A stretch of DNA of 64,000 nucleotides from CAXXOK01 sp963675655 (GCA_963675655.1 OY776489.1:1488001-1552000), one strand, 5' to 3'; counted from the stretch's first letter, positions 44,319 through 53,811 are shown. A program made the numbers and translations. Notes: generated by a model not told the origin, from the letters alone.

Positions 44319-44606
44319 TATGACTGCACCCCTATACAATAGGATGATCGCAGGCATAGTGAAGCGCTATGTCTTTTCGTTTGCCGGTAATTGTTGCCGG
44401 GCATCGCCCTTACTGGGCTGCGAAGTGAAACTTGGCCGCCCTGTGCGGCAATACGCTTTGCATCCGGTATCGCGGCGTTGCTGCCTCCGGACAGCGCAAC
44501 CAAACGGAAAAGGCAAACCTCTTCCCCGTAGGAAACAGCGGCCTGTACTCCTGCTCATGCGTATTACAAAGCCCTGAGCGGGCATGACACATGAGGAGCG
44601 ATACCC

Positions 44607-46514
44607 TTGGATACGAATTTGAAAATGCTGGAATTCCCCGCGATTTTGGAACAACTGAAAGAATGCGCCATTTCGGACGCGGCACGGCAGAAGATAGACG
44701 AGCTGCGCCCGGTGATGAACGAGGCGGCCTGCCTGCAGCGCATGGCCGAAACGACTGTCGCGCGTAACATGCTGGATACGTTTGGCGCGCCGCCGCTGGT
44801 GATGATGAAAAACCTTGCCGAGACCGTCGCGCTTAGCGAAATCGGCGCGATGCTGACGCCCGACCAGCTCTGCGGCGTCGCCCAGTTCGCTACTGCGTGC
44901 AGGCGGCTAGCTGCCTATTTGCAGCGGGGCGCGGCGCAATACCCGCAAATTGGCAGCTACGGGCAGGAGCTGACCCCGCTTTGCGATTTGCGCGAGGAGA
45001 TTGAACGCTGCGTAAACGAGGACAGCGTATATGACGATGCAAGCCCCGCGCTGCGCAGCCTGCGGCGAAAGCTGGAGCTGCTGGCAGGGCGGATCAAAGA
45101 AAAACTGAACCAAATTCTGCAAAGCCGCAGGCAGTACCTGGCGGATAAGTACATTACCCAGCGCGGCGGGCACTATGTGCTGCCCGTGCAAAAACGCTAC
45201 CAAAGCCAGTTTGGCGGCACGGTTATCGAAACCTCCGGCACGGGGGCGACGGTGTTTATGGAGCCGCATTCTGTTGCGGCCATGCAGGCGGAATACGCCG
45301 CCATCGCCGTAGAAGCGGACGCGGAGGAGCGGCGCATCCTCTACACGCTCAGCGCGCTGGTGGCGGAATACGCCCATCCGATTACCCGCAACCAGAAAAC
45401 CATGGAAACGCTGGATTTGCTGTTTGCCAAAGCCAAATTGAGCGAGGCGATGAAGGCGCGCGCCGTAGTTATCGGCAGCGAGCGGCGGCTGACCATCCGC
45501 AAGGGGCGGCACCCGCTGCTGGCGCCGGAAAGCTGCGTCCCGCTGAACCTGACCATGGGGGAAGATACGCGCGGCGTTATCATCACCGGGCCGAACACGG
45601 GCGGCAAAACCGTGACGTTGAAAACCGTAGGGCTGCTTTCCGCCATGGCGCAGTGCGGGCTGCACATTCCCTGCGGGGAGGGCAGCTACATCGCCATGCA
45701 GGATGGGTACTGGTGCGACATTGGCGATAGCCAGAATATTTCCCAGAACCTTTCCACCTTTTCCGGCCACATGACCAACGTGATTCACATACTGGAAAGC
45801 GCCAGTCCCGACAGCCTTGTATTGCTGGACGAGCTGGGCAGCGGCACTGACCCGGCCGAGGGCGAGGGCATCGCCGTCGCCGTGCTGGATGAGCTGCGCC
45901 GCCGCGGTTGTATGTTTTTGGTAACCACACACTACCCGCAGGTAAAAACCTACGCAGAGGAAACCGCGGAGGTGACCAGCGCGCGCATGGCGTTTGACAG
46001 CAGCAGCCTCGCGCCCCTCTACCAACTGGAAATGGGGAAAAGTGGAGAAAGCTGCGCGCTGCACATTGCCGGGCGTTTGGGGCTTGCGCCGCACCTGCTG
46101 GCGCGCGCCCGCCGCGCGGTGTACGGCGGTATGCCGGAGAAAGAAACGCAAGCGCCCCAAAACAAAGCCCCGCGCAGCAAGCTGGTGCGGCTGGAAACGA
46201 AAAAACCCCAAAAGGATTTGGAGAGCAAGTTTACCATGGGCGACAGCGTAATCGTGCTGCCCGAAAAGGAACCCGGCATCGTCTACAAGCCCGCCGACGA
46301 GCAGGGCGACGTGGTGGTGCAGGTAAAGGGCGTTAAGCGCAAGGTGCGCCATACCCGGCTGGTGCTGCGCGTACCCGCCGCAGAGCTGTACCCGCCGGAT
46401 TATGATTTTTCCGTCATCTTCGATACGGTGGAAAACCGCAAGGCCAACCGTATCCTCGGCAAGCGGTACGATCAGGATGTGGAAATCGTGCGGGAGCAGG
46501 AGGAACTGTATTAA
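44607..46514 (+). CDS. MutS2-like ATPase lacking the Smr domain, TTG start
   Basis: Start TTG 44607, 8 bases after GAGGAG. The 635-residue protein has the MutS2-type core and clamp (about 1-290), then the ATPase: GPNTGGKTVTLKTVG (Walker A, about 330), LVLLDELGSGTDPAEG (Walker B) and VTTHYPQVKTYAEETAEV. After a KOW-like segment (GDSVIVLPEKEPGIVYKPAD) the protein ends with YDFSVIFDTVENRKANRILG, where MutS2 (about 780 residues) would have its Smr nuclease domain with LDLRG. MutS2 proteins act in ribosome-collision rescue or in suppressing recombination; without Smr this one could sense stalled ribosomes or branched DNA but lacks the usual nuclease. Confidence 0.85.
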   Translation: MDTNLKMLEFPAILEQLKECAISDAARQKIDELRPVMNEAACLQRMAETTVARNMLDTFGAPPLVMMKNLAETVALSEIGAMLTPDQLCGVAQFATACRRLAAYLQRGAAQYPQIGSYGQELTPLCDLREEIERCVNEDSVYDDASPALRSLRRKLELLAGRIKEKLNQILQSRRQYLADKYITQRGGHYVLPVQKRYQSQFGGTVIETSGTGATVFMEPHSVAAMQAEYAAIAVEADAEERRILYTLSALVAEYAHPITRNQKTMETLDLLFAKAKLSEAMKARAVVIGSERRLTIRKGRHPLLAPESCVPLNLTMGEDTRGVIITGPNTGGKTVTLKTVGLLSAMAQCGLHIPCGEGSYIAMQDGYWCDIGDSQNISQNLSTFSGHMTNVIHILESASPDSLVLLDELGSGTDPAEGEGIAVAVLDELRRRGCMFLVTTHYPQVKTYAEETAEVTSARMAFDSSSLAPLYQLEMGKSGESCALHIAGRLGLAPHLLARARRAVYGGMPEKETQAPQNKAPRSKLVRLETKKPQKDLESKFTMGDSVIVLPEKEPGIVYKPADEQGDVVVQVKGVKRKVRHTRLVLRVPAAELYPPDYDFSVIFDTVENRKANRILGKRYDQDVEIVREQEELY

Positions 46515-46530
46515 CGCATCGCAACGCGCC

Positions 46531-46562
46531 GCAAAGCCATGTTCATTTGGGCATGGCTTTGC
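46531..46562 (+). terminator. Stem-loop after the MutS2-like gene
   Basis: A perfect 11-bp stem (46531-46541 with 46552-46562), 16 bp past the stop, without a T-tract. Confidence 0.55.
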
Positions 46563-46854
46563 ATGGTCAATAAAGCTCGGTCTGCAACAGCAGTTATAGT
46601 GCGGGAAAATGCCGCTTACAAAACTGTAAGCTTAGCCCCTTGCTGCGCTTCTCTTCCATTATATCGGCCTGTTCATATCATCTGCACCGTTCCCGCAAAA
46701 CAGCATTGGGAATGCGTAAAGCCCTGCACGGCTTGGGGTTGGCGCCGCTGGCCGTAAAACGCTGCCGCACCGTCCTGCGCGGATGGACTGCATGCCATGG
46801 CGGCTTGCGGGGCAAAAACCTTGTATACACTACTTTGGCGTGCGTTTGCGGCGC
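46563..46854. other. Intergenic stretch without a gene
   Basis: Frames here are short and carry no ribosome-binding site or family resemblance. The DegV promoter follows directly. Confidence 0.35.
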
Positions 46855-46883
46855 TTGCAAATCCACCCCGAACAAGGTACAAT
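46855..46883 (+). promoter_or_regulatory. degV-family gene promoter
   Basis: TTGCAA (46855-46860), 17-bp spacer, TACAAT (46878-46883), 60 bp upstream of the start. Confidence 0.75.
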
Positions 46884-46943
46884 AGCGGGGTAATACAGTT
46901 GCGTTTATCTTCATTATTTGTCATCATCCAAAAGGAGGCCATT

Positions 46944-47822
46944 ATGAATTCCTATGTCTTTATGACCGATTCGGATTCCGACCTGCCGTATCAGTATGTG
47001 GACCAGTACGACCTGAAAATGGTGTATATGCCCTATATCATCGACGGGGTGGAATACCTGGACGATCTGGGGCGTGGCGGTAAACAGACAGAATACTTTG
47101 ACAACATGCGCAAGGGCGTAGCGCCGGTAACCTCGCTGCTGCCAACACCCGTGTATGTGGAATACTTCGAGCCGATTCTCAAAGAGGGGCGCGATATTCT
47201 GTTTATCGCGTTTTCCAGCAAAATGTCCTCCACGATCAACAATATTTACGCCGCGCGGGAAGAAATGCTGGCCAAGTATCCGGAGCGCCGCATCCTCGTG
47301 GTGGATACGCTGAGCATCTCCGCGCCTATGGCGCTGCTTTTGCACAAAGCCTACCAGATGTATGCCGAAGGCAAAACCATGGAGGAGATTGCCCAGTGGG
47401 TGGAAAGCAATAAGCTGCGCTCCCATGCATGGCTGACGGTGGACGATTTGAAGTACTTAAAGCGCGGCGGGCGCATCAGCGCGATTGCCGCCACCATGGG
47501 TACGATGCTGGATTTAAAACCCATTATCATCTTAAACCGCGAAGGCGGCATGAGCGCCGTGGATAAGGTGCGTGGCCGCAAGGCGGCGCTGCGTTACCTG
47601 GCGGATAAAACGGCGGAAAATATCGAAAACCCCGAAGAGCAGGATATAGTGATTCTGCACGCCGACGCCAAGGAGGATGCCGACCGGCTGGAGGCGCTCA
47701 TCCGCGAGCGCGTGCCGGGCGTCAAGGGGATAGAACAGTACTTTGTTGGCCCCGTAATCGGCGCGCACTGCGGGCCGGGCACCGTGGCGGCCTGCTTCTT
47801 GGGCAAGGAGCGCGCAAACTGA
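46944..47822 (+). CDS. DegV/FakB-family fatty-acid-binding protein
   Basis: Start ATG 46944 behind AAAGGAGG (MNSYVFMTDSDSDLPYQYV); 292 residues. DegV marks: TDSDSDLP, VTSLLPTPVYVEYFEPIL (the SQPS/TSLP loop), LFIAFSSKMSSTINNIY, VDTLSISAPM, VDDLKYLKRGGRISAI. FakB proteins of this family hold a fatty acid for phosphorylation by FakA. A FakA-domain-only gene is at 4824, 42 kb away, but no complete FakA is in the window. Monocistronic. Confidence 0.9.
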   Translation: MNSYVFMTDSDSDLPYQYVDQYDLKMVYMPYIIDGVEYLDDLGRGGKQTEYFDNMRKGVAPVTSLLPTPVYVEYFEPILKEGRDILFIAFSSKMSSTINNIYAAREEMLAKYPERRILVVDTLSISAPMALLLHKAYQMYAEGKTMEEIAQWVESNKLRSHAWLTVDDLKYLKRGGRISAIAATMGTMLDLKPIIILNREGGMSAVDKVRGRKAALRYLADKTAENIENPEEQDIVILHADAKEDADRLEALIRERVPGVKGIEQYFVGPVIGAHCGPGTVAACFLGKERAN

Positions 47823-47856
47823 CCTGCGAAACCCGAGAATAATTAACCGTTATCCC

Positions 47857-47886
47857 ACACGTCGGATGCTGCTGCATCCGGCGTGT
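47857..47886 (+). terminator. Terminator after the DegV gene
   Basis: A 13-bp stem with one G-T pair (47857-47869, 47874-47886, TGCT loop) and a weak T-rich tail. Confidence 0.6.
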
Positions 47887-48050
47887 TTGCGTGTACTGGG
47901 TAAGCGGCGCGGCTTTGTTGTTACCACAGTATAGCTCGCTTTGGTTAGCATCGGCGGCGGAGGCAGAAAACCATGGTGGGGCACAGGCCATTTACTTGCT
48001 GCCTGCGCCGGGTTTCGGCAACAGATGTAAAATATAAACCCCGCATCGGC

Positions 48051-48142
48051 GGGCGGCGGAGTAAGCCAACGCATGGCTGGCGCATTGGCGATGCGTTGCA
48101 ATGCGATGCAGACAGCTTCGCCGCAAACCTACTCCGACGCCC
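48051..48142. repeat. Long-range inverted repeat with inner stems, intergenic
   Basis: GGGCGGCGGAGTA (48051-48063) pairs with TACTCCGACGCCC (48130-48142) with one internal mismatch. The enclosed 66 bp contain partly self-complementary words (GCCAAC...GCATTGGC; GCGATGCGTTGCAATGCGATGC). No coding. Could be a stable RNA structure upstream of rfbB or a mobile-element relic. Confidence 0.5.
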
Positions 48143-48194
48143 GGCGTTTGGGCGGTTCCCCATACGGAGGCGGATGGATTCTTTTTTAGCGTTG

Positions 48195-48203
48195 TGCTAT
48201 AAT
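48195..48203 (+). promoter_or_regulatory. Extended -10 promoter of rfbB
   Basis: TGC-TATAAT (48195-48203), 55 bp before the start; no good -35, typical of extended -10 promoters. Confidence 0.55.
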
Positions 48204-48257
48204 ACCCGCAGGAATACAGGGCGTGCCCCTGAAAAAAACAGGTAAGGAAATAGAGAT

Positions 48258-49277
48258 ATGAAAATACTTGTCACCGGCGGCGCGGGCTTCATCGGTTCCA
48301 ACTTTATCTTCTATCAACTGGAAAAACACCCGGAGGACAGCATTCTGTGTGTGGACAAGCTCACCTACGCGGGCAACCTTTCCACGCTGGCGCCCGTGAT
48401 GGAGCATCCGCATTTTCACTTTGTGAAAGCCGATATTTGCGACCGGGCTGCGATGGACGAACTGTTTAACCGGGAATGCCCGGAGGTGGTGGTCAACTTT
48501 GCGGCCGAGTCGCATGTGGACCGCTCCATCGAGGACCCCGGTATTTTTTTGCAGACCAACATCATGGGTACCGCCGTATTGATGGACGCCGCCCGCAAGT
48601 ACGGAGTGACGCGCTTCCATCAGGTGTCTACCGACGAGGTGTACGGCGATCTGCCGCTGGATCAGCCGGAGCTGTTTTTTACCGAAGAAACACCCATACA
48701 CACCAGCAGCCCGTACAGCAGCAGCAAGGCGAGCGCCGATTTGCTGGCGCTGGCCTATTACCGCACCTACGGCCTGCCGGTAACCCTGTCGCGCTGCTCC
48801 AACAACTACGGCCCTTACCAGTTCCCCGAAAAGCTGATTCCCCTGATGATCGCCAACGCCTTGAATGATAAACCCCTGCCCGTGTACGGCGAAGGCCTGA
48901 ATGTGCGCGATTGGCTGTATGTGGAGGATCACTGCAAGGCGATCGATTTGATTTTGCGCAGCGGAAAAGTGGGCGAGGTGTACAACATCGGCGGCCATAA
49001 TGAGATGCGCAATATCGACATCGTTAAAATTATCTGCGAAAAACTGGGGAAACCGGAAAGTCTGATTACCTATGTAACCGACCGCAAGGGCCACGATATG
49101 CGTTATGCTATTGATCCGGCAAAAATCCACACGGAGCTGGGCTGGCTGCCGGAAACCAAATTTGCCGACGGCATCGAAAAGACCATCCAGTGGTATCTGG
49201 ACAACCGTTCGTGGTGGGAAGCCATCGTGTCCGGCGAATACCGGGATTATTACGAGCGGATGTATGGCGGGCGGTAG
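48258..49277 (+). CDS. rfbB: dTDP-glucose 4,6-dehydratase
   Basis: Second step of dTDP-L-rhamnose synthesis: dTDP-glucose to dTDP-4-keto-6-deoxyglucose, with bound NAD. 339 residues. Rossmann GGAGFIGSN, VDKLTYAGNLSTL, AAESHVDRSIEDP, catalytic STDEVYG (Asp-Glu) and YSSSKASADLL (Tyr-Lys), and SRCSNNYGPYQFPEKLIP. Other rhamnose genes (rfbA, rfbC, rfbD) are not in the window. It precedes ugd by 44 bp on the same strand. Confidence 0.95.
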   Translation: MKILVTGGAGFIGSNFIFYQLEKHPEDSILCVDKLTYAGNLSTLAPVMEHPHFHFVKADICDRAAMDELFNRECPEVVVNFAAESHVDRSIEDPGIFLQTNIMGTAVLMDAARKYGVTRFHQVSTDEVYGDLPLDQPELFFTEETPIHTSSPYSSSKASADLLALAYYRTYGLPVTLSRCSNNYGPYQFPEKLIPLMIANALNDKPLPVYGEGLNVRDWLYVEDHCKAIDLILRSGKVGEVYNIGGHNEMRNIDIVKIICEKLGKPESLITYVTDRKGHDMRYAIDPAKIHTELGWLPETKFADGIEKTIQWYLDNRSWWEAIVSGEYRDYYERMYGGR

Positions 49278-49321
49278 GCGCACAGCCCTGCACCGCACAT
49301 AAAGGAGACGGTCCTGCTATT

Positions 49322-50569
49322 ATGAAAAAATATACCGTTGCCGTCGCCGGTACGGGTTATGTGGGCATGAGCATTGCTACGCTGCTTGCGCAGCACCACA
49401 CCGTATACGCCGTGGACATCGTTCCGGAAAAGGTGGCGCTGATCAACCAGCGCAAATCGCCGATTGCCGATCCGGAGATTGAGGCTTTTCTGGCGGAAAA
49501 ACCGCTGGAGCTTACCGCGACCCTGAACGCCCGCGAAGCCTATGCCCAGGCGGATTTTGTGGTGATCGCCGCGCCGACCAACTACGACAGCAAACTGAGT
49601 TATTTTGATACCTCCACCGTGGAAACCGTGATCCGTCTGGTGATGGAAAGCAATCCCAACGCTGTAATGGTCATCAAATCCACCGTGCCCGTGGGGTACA
49701 CACAGGCTATACGCGAAAAAATGGGCAGTCGCAACATTCTGTTCAGCCCCGAATTCCTGCGCGAAGGCCGGGCACTGTATGATAACCTGTACCCTTCCCG
49801 CATCATTGTGGGCACCGATCTTGCGGATGAACGCCTGACGCAGGCTGCCCATACCTTTGCGCAGCTATTGGCACAGGGTGCGGAGAAAGACCCGGTGGAT
49901 ACGCTGTTTATGGGCTTCACCGAAGCCGAGGCCGTGAAGCTGTTTGCCAACACCTACCTGGCGCTGCGGGTCAGCTTTTTTAACGAGCTGGATACCTACG
50001 CGGAGCTGAAGGAGCTGGATACGCGGCATATTATCCAGGGCGTATGCCTGGACCCGCGCATAGGCAGCCACTACAATAACCCCAGCTTTGGCTATGGCGG
50101 CTACTGCCTGCCCAAGGATACCAAGCAGTTGCTGGCAAACTATCAGGATGTGCCGGAAAATCTGATTGGCGCAATTGTGGAGGCCAATCGCACCCGTAAG
50201 GATTTTATTGCCGACCGCGTGCTGCAAATGGCCGGGTATTACGGTTATGAAGAGGATAACGAGTTTAGCGTCGGCAAGGAAAAGGCAGTGACCATCGGGG
50301 TATACCGCTTGACCATGAAATCCGGGTCGGATAACTTCCGCCAGAGCAGCATACAGGGCGTGATGAAGCGCATCAAAGCCAAGGGCGCCAACGTGATTGT
50401 GTATGAACCGGCGCTTGCGGACGGCGAAACGTTCTTCGGCAGCCGGATCGTGAACGATTTGGATGCGTTTATCCGCCAAAGCGACGCGATTATCGCCAAC
50501 CGGTACGATGCTTGTCTGGACGGTGTACGAAGCAAGGTATACACCCGCGACCTGTTTCAAAAAGATTAA
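49322..50569 (+). CDS. ugd: UDP-glucose/nucleotide-sugar 6-dehydrogenase
   Basis: Oxidises UDP-glucose to UDP-glucuronate, used for surface polysaccharides. Start ATG 49322 (MKKYTVAVAGTGYVGMSIAT); the AAAGGAG site lies an unusual ~14 bases upstream. 415 residues. Marks: GTGYVGMS, VIKSTVPVGYT, SPEFLREGRALYDN, EAVKLFANTYLALRVSFFNE (active-site Lys), GYGGYCLPKDTKQL (catalytic Cys). It probably shares a transcript with rfbB. Confidence 0.93.
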   Translation: MKKYTVAVAGTGYVGMSIATLLAQHHTVYAVDIVPEKVALINQRKSPIADPEIEAFLAEKPLELTATLNAREAYAQADFVVIAAPTNYDSKLSYFDTSTVETVIRLVMESNPNAVMVIKSTVPVGYTQAIREKMGSRNILFSPEFLREGRALYDNLYPSRIIVGTDLADERLTQAAHTFAQLLAQGAEKDPVDTLFMGFTEAEAVKLFANTYLALRVSFFNELDTYAELKELDTRHIIQGVCLDPRIGSHYNNPSFGYGGYCLPKDTKQLLANYQDVPENLIGAIVEANRTRKDFIADRVLQMAGYYGYEEDNEFSVGKEKAVTIGVYRLTMKSGSDNFRQSSIQGVMKRIKAKGANVIVYEPALADGETFFGSRIVNDLDAFIRQSDAIIANRYDACLDGVRSKVYTRDLFQKD

Positions 50570-50844
50570 TAGCATTCGCCCGATGGGGCGCAAACGTGGC
50601 CCCTGCGGTGCATTCCGGGGGGCTTTTTACGTATCGGGAAAAGGAAGCGAGAGGCTCCGTAGATTGATAAAAGCCCGATCGACTTGTCGGCTGTGGGGCG
50701 GCAAGGAGGTTCACGCTCGAACGGACGGACGAGACCTATGACCCCCTTGCGTTCGGACAGCTCAGATGATTGAAACCGGCTGGCGGTGCCGCAGCAGCTT
50801 GCGTACGGTTAAATGAGGGGAACAGGAGGACCGGAGGAATGCCC

Positions 50845-51927
50845 ATGAGAAGCATCGTATTTGTGACCCGTAACCTCTGCGGCGGTGGGACAGAGCGGGT
50901 ACTTGCCCAGCTGGCAAGCGATTTTGCGGCAAGACAGTTGCGCTGCACCATCATTACGATGGAGGAAGCGAAGGCGGATTACCCGCTGGATAAGGCGGTT
51001 ACGGTACTGTCCATCGGGCGGCTTTCCCGCTGTCGCGTGGCGGATGCTTTGCGGCGCTACCGCAGGTTGCGAGCGCTGGTGAAGCAGCAGCAGCCGGATG
51101 TGGTGCTCGCCATGCCGGAGGTGGTAGGTATTTGCGTGCTTCCGGCGCTGCTGGGCTGCGGTATGCCGGTGTATGTATCCGAACGCAACAACCCATGGAC
51201 AATGCCCCGACAGCCGTTGCTGCGGTGGATGCGCAGGCTGGTTTATCCGCTGGCGAAGGGGATTATATGCCAGACGGAGGAGGCCCGCATGTTTTTTCCG
51301 CGGGCGGTTCGCAAGAAGTGCGTTGTGCTGGCAAATCCGATAGACGCGGGCAGGATTCCGCCCAGCCACACCGGAGAGTGGGAAAAGGTGATTGTGGGGG
51401 CGGGGCGGCTTTCGCCCGAGAAAGATTTTCCGCTGCTGATTCGCAGCTTCGCTCTGTTTGCGGAGAAACACCCCGATTTTCGGCTGCGTATTTACGGAGA
51501 AGGGCCGCAGCGCCCGGCGCTGGAGGCGCAGATTGCGCAGCTGGGGCTGCAAAACGCGGTGGAGCTGCCCGGCAGGAGCGACGATTTACTGCGCGCCATC
51601 AACCCCGCGGCGATGTTCGTGCTTTCCTCCACCGAAGAGGGGATGCCCAACGTGCTTTTGGAAGCCCTGTGCATGGGCATGCCTGTGATTGCGACCGATT
51701 GTCCGCCCGGCGCACCACGGCAGCTAATTGCGCACGGCGTAAACGGGATGCTCGTACCCGTGCACGATGCGCCCGCCATGGCAGCGGCAATGGAAAGCCT
51801 TTGCGACCCGGCTCTTTCCGCCTGGCTGGCTCGCAATGCCGGCAGCCTGCGGGAAAGGCTGACAAGCCGGAAGGCGTTTGATGCGTGGGCGGAGTACCTA
51901 TTTTCCGGCAAATTACATTATTCATAA
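50845..51927 (+). CDS. GT4-family glycosyltransferase
   Basis: A cytoplasmic GT-B enzyme. MRSIVFVTRNLCGGGTERVLAQ (the GGG..R donor-side loop), VGAGRLSPEKDFPLLIRSF, RIYGEGPQRPALEAQI, and STEEGMPNVLLEALCMGMPVI (EX7E motif) define GT4. 360 residues from ATG 50845, 7 bases after GGAGG; ATG 50839 (two residues longer) is also possible. It should add a sugar to a polysaccharide or glycolipid; the 275-bp gap from ugd suggests a separate transcript. Confidence 0.9.
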   Translation: MRSIVFVTRNLCGGGTERVLAQLASDFAARQLRCTIITMEEAKADYPLDKAVTVLSIGRLSRCRVADALRRYRRLRALVKQQQPDVVLAMPEVVGICVLPALLGCGMPVYVSERNNPWTMPRQPLLRWMRRLVYPLAKGIICQTEEARMFFPRAVRKKCVVLANPIDAGRIPPSHTGEWEKVIVGAGRLSPEKDFPLLIRSFALFAEKHPDFRLRIYGEGPQRPALEAQIAQLGLQNAVELPGRSDDLLRAINPAAMFVLSSTEEGMPNVLLEALCMGMPVIATDCPPGAPRQLIAHGVNGMLVPVHDAPAMAAAMESLCDPALSAWLARNAGSLRERLTSRKAFDAWAEYLFSGKLHYS

Positions 51928-52085
51928 TGAAAAAGCGAAGGAGCCGCAGCAAAGTGGAATGTTCCCTCGCGGTGGATATAACCGGGTAAAAGGTGCTTTC
52001 TGGCTGTTTACATGGCTGTTATACGTATGAAAAGCTTTATTTCACAAGACATTCCAGAGAAAATAAAAAAATGTCGATTTGCGTA

Positions 52086-52114
52086 TTGCATTTCGGGCAA
52101 GCGCCTGCTATAAT
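52086..52114 (+). promoter_or_regulatory. tRNA-Arg promoter
   Basis: TTGCAT (52086-52091), 17-bp spacer, TATAAT (52109-52114), 37 bp upstream of the tRNA. Confidence 0.75.
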
Positions 52115-52150
52115 TATTGAGCGCTTCGGAACAGAAACAGGCGCACATGT

Positions 52151-52227
52151 GGGCTCGTAGCTCAGCTGGATAGAGTGTTTGACTACGAATCAAAAGGTCG
52201 TGGGTTCGAATCCCGCCGGGCTCACCA
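52151..52227 (+). tRNA. tRNA-Arg (anticodon ACG)
   Basis: 77 nt with the cloverleaf: acceptor GGGCTCG/CGGGCTC (two wobble pairs), D-arm GCTCAGCTGGATAGAGT, anticodon loop CTACGAA flanked by TTTGA/TCAAA, T-arm GTGGGTTCGAATCCCGC, discriminator A and encoded CCA. ACG becomes ICG and reads CGU/CGC/CGA. Its 3' half is a typical integrase attachment site, and an integrase fragment lies 140 bp downstream. Confidence 0.95.
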
Positions 52228-52236
52228 GTAAAACTT

Positions 52237-52264
52237 TGTAACTATAAGGGTTACAGGGTTTTTT
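52237..52264 (+). terminator. tRNA terminator
   Basis: TGTAAC (52237-52242) pairs with GTTACA (52250-52255); GGG then T6 follow. Confidence 0.7.
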
Positions 52265-52365
52265 CTTTACCATGATATGAGATTGAAGTACAAAAAATCG
52301 CCTATTTTTTCATTTTTGGTCGTTTTGATGCGGATTTTGATGCAATTATCGACTCTTTATGTATC

Positions 52366-52728
52366 TCAAGCGCCTATGTCTACTGCATTTGAGGGCCTCT
52401 GCGGTTGATGCAAATTTGATGCAAAACTGCTATTTAGTATTTTTCCAGCATCAAGAATATTTTCGTCTCGGTTATGAACATATAAATTCATTGGTGTACG
52501 AATATCTGCATGTCCTCCGATGGCTTGTATTGTCTTTGCATCAACACCTGAATCCTTTAATGCGGTTAAGTAGGTATGCCGAAAAATGTGAGGCGTTGCA
52601 CCATGTAGATCAATCGTTTTACTAATACGTTGCCATGCGCGGTCGAAAGTGCTTTCTGTTATTGGCTTTTCTCCTCCGCCGACAACAAACCCATTCTTAT
52701 GTATCCACGGAACTGTCATTAGCATCAC
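52366..52728 (-). pseudogene. Tyrosine recombinase (phage-type integrase), C-terminal fragment
   Basis: The 120-residue remainder holds the catalytic C-terminal part: TPHIFRHTYLTALKDSG (His-x-x-Arg box), IQAIGGHADIRTPMNLYVHN (His and a candidate nucleophile Tyr). The catalytic domain's N-terminal Arg region and the DNA-binding domains are missing; upstream in its frame a stop (TAG) and then IS sequence interrupt it. Convergent orientation beside the tRNA 3' end is the usual place of an island integrase. It cannot be active. Confidence 0.75.
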
Positions 52729-52843
52729 GATTGAGTAGAAGTTGGTCTACCCCCGATAGTTGTGCCAAAACGAGAGTTAGTAAATGCCGACTTGGGTGTC
52801 CCCCGAAAAGTGATCCAATTTCAATGAGAAAAACCGAGGTCGA

Positions 52844-53550
52844 TTATGGCCCATAAGCCGCATGATTCCTGGCAAATTCGTCTGGCGACAGGTATGTTAG
52901 TGCGCTGTGCGGACGATACTCATTGTAATCATTTCGCCATCTTTCCAACTTTTCCTTCGCGTCGTCCAGAGACATGAACCAGTTTGTGTTCAGGCATTCT
53001 TCCCGAAGGCTGCCGTTGAAAGATTCGATGTGCGCGTTGTCGGTCGGCGCGCCGGGGCTTGAGAATACCAGCTGGATCTTTCGGCCATAGGTCCAGGCAT
53101 CCAGCGCTCGGGAGATGAACTCCGGCCCGTTGTCTACCTTGATGCATTTGGGGGTTCCGCGCTCTTTGGAGACAAGCTGGAGGACCGCACAGACCCCCAT
53201 CCCCCTTGATGGCCTTATCCGCATAGGTCGCCAAGCACTCTCTTGTAAACAAATCGATCAGCGCCAGTACCCTGAAGCGCTTGCCATCATACAGTTGATC
53301 GGAGACGAAATCCATGGCCCAGCATTCATTTGCCGCCGTTGCCTCGCTGTGCTGTTTGACCCTGCTTTGATTGGCTCTCTTGCGCCGAGTGTTATTGCGT
53401 AGGTTGAGGTCTTCGATCGTGTAGAGACGATAGACCCGTTTCACATTGATGGTCCAGCCCTCACGCTTTAGCAACACATGAATCCGCCGATACCCGTAGC
53501 GTACGCGTACGGCCGCGATTTCTTTAATCCGCATTCAGCAGGCCTTACCA
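52844..53550 (-). pseudogene. IS3-family transposase orfB, frameshifted and internally deleted
   Basis: The DDE integrase domain is recognisable: VRYGYRRIHVLLKREGW, WAMDFVSDQLYDG (first Asp), VDNGPEFISRAL (second Asp), ESFNGSLREEC (Glu), and RPHSALTYLSPDEFA. The frame breaks near 53210: an extra G in a G-run shifts AIKGMGVCAV to AIKGDGG. The segment between the orfA end (SKKMVRPAE) and RIKEIAAVRVRYG is missing about 45 residues that relatives have. Not functional. Confidence 0.8.
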
Positions 53551-53811
53551 TTTTTTTGATAGTACGTCCTGCAGCATGATCTCATCCAGGCTCAGGTCAG
53601 CCACCAGCTTCTTGAGCTTGCTGTTCTCCTCCTCTAACTGCTTGAGTCGTTTGAGGTCGCTGGGTAGCATCCCTGCATACTTGCTGCGCCAACGGTAGAA
53701 AGCTTACTCCGCGATCCCAAGCTTTCGACAGATCTCGGGCACTGCGGTGCCCACTTCTGTCTGCTTGAGTGCGTAGGCAATCTGCTCCTCTGTGTATCGG
53801 TTCTTCTTCAT
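53545..53811 (-). pseudogene. IS3-family transposase orfA with internal stop
   Basis: ATG 53811 gives MKKNRYTEEQIAYALKQTE, then a helix-turn-helix CRKLGIAE-stop-AFYRWRSKYAG and a Leu-zipper LKQLEEENSKLKKLVADLSL. The stop is TAA at 53704-53706 where relatives have Gln or another residue, consistent with CAA to TAA. The natural end is TAA at 53545. Confidence 0.8.

Noticed and set aside
44907..46352. A 481-residue open frame on the minus strand
   Set aside because: Antisense to the MutS2-like ATPase gene, with no ribosome-binding site and no family pattern.
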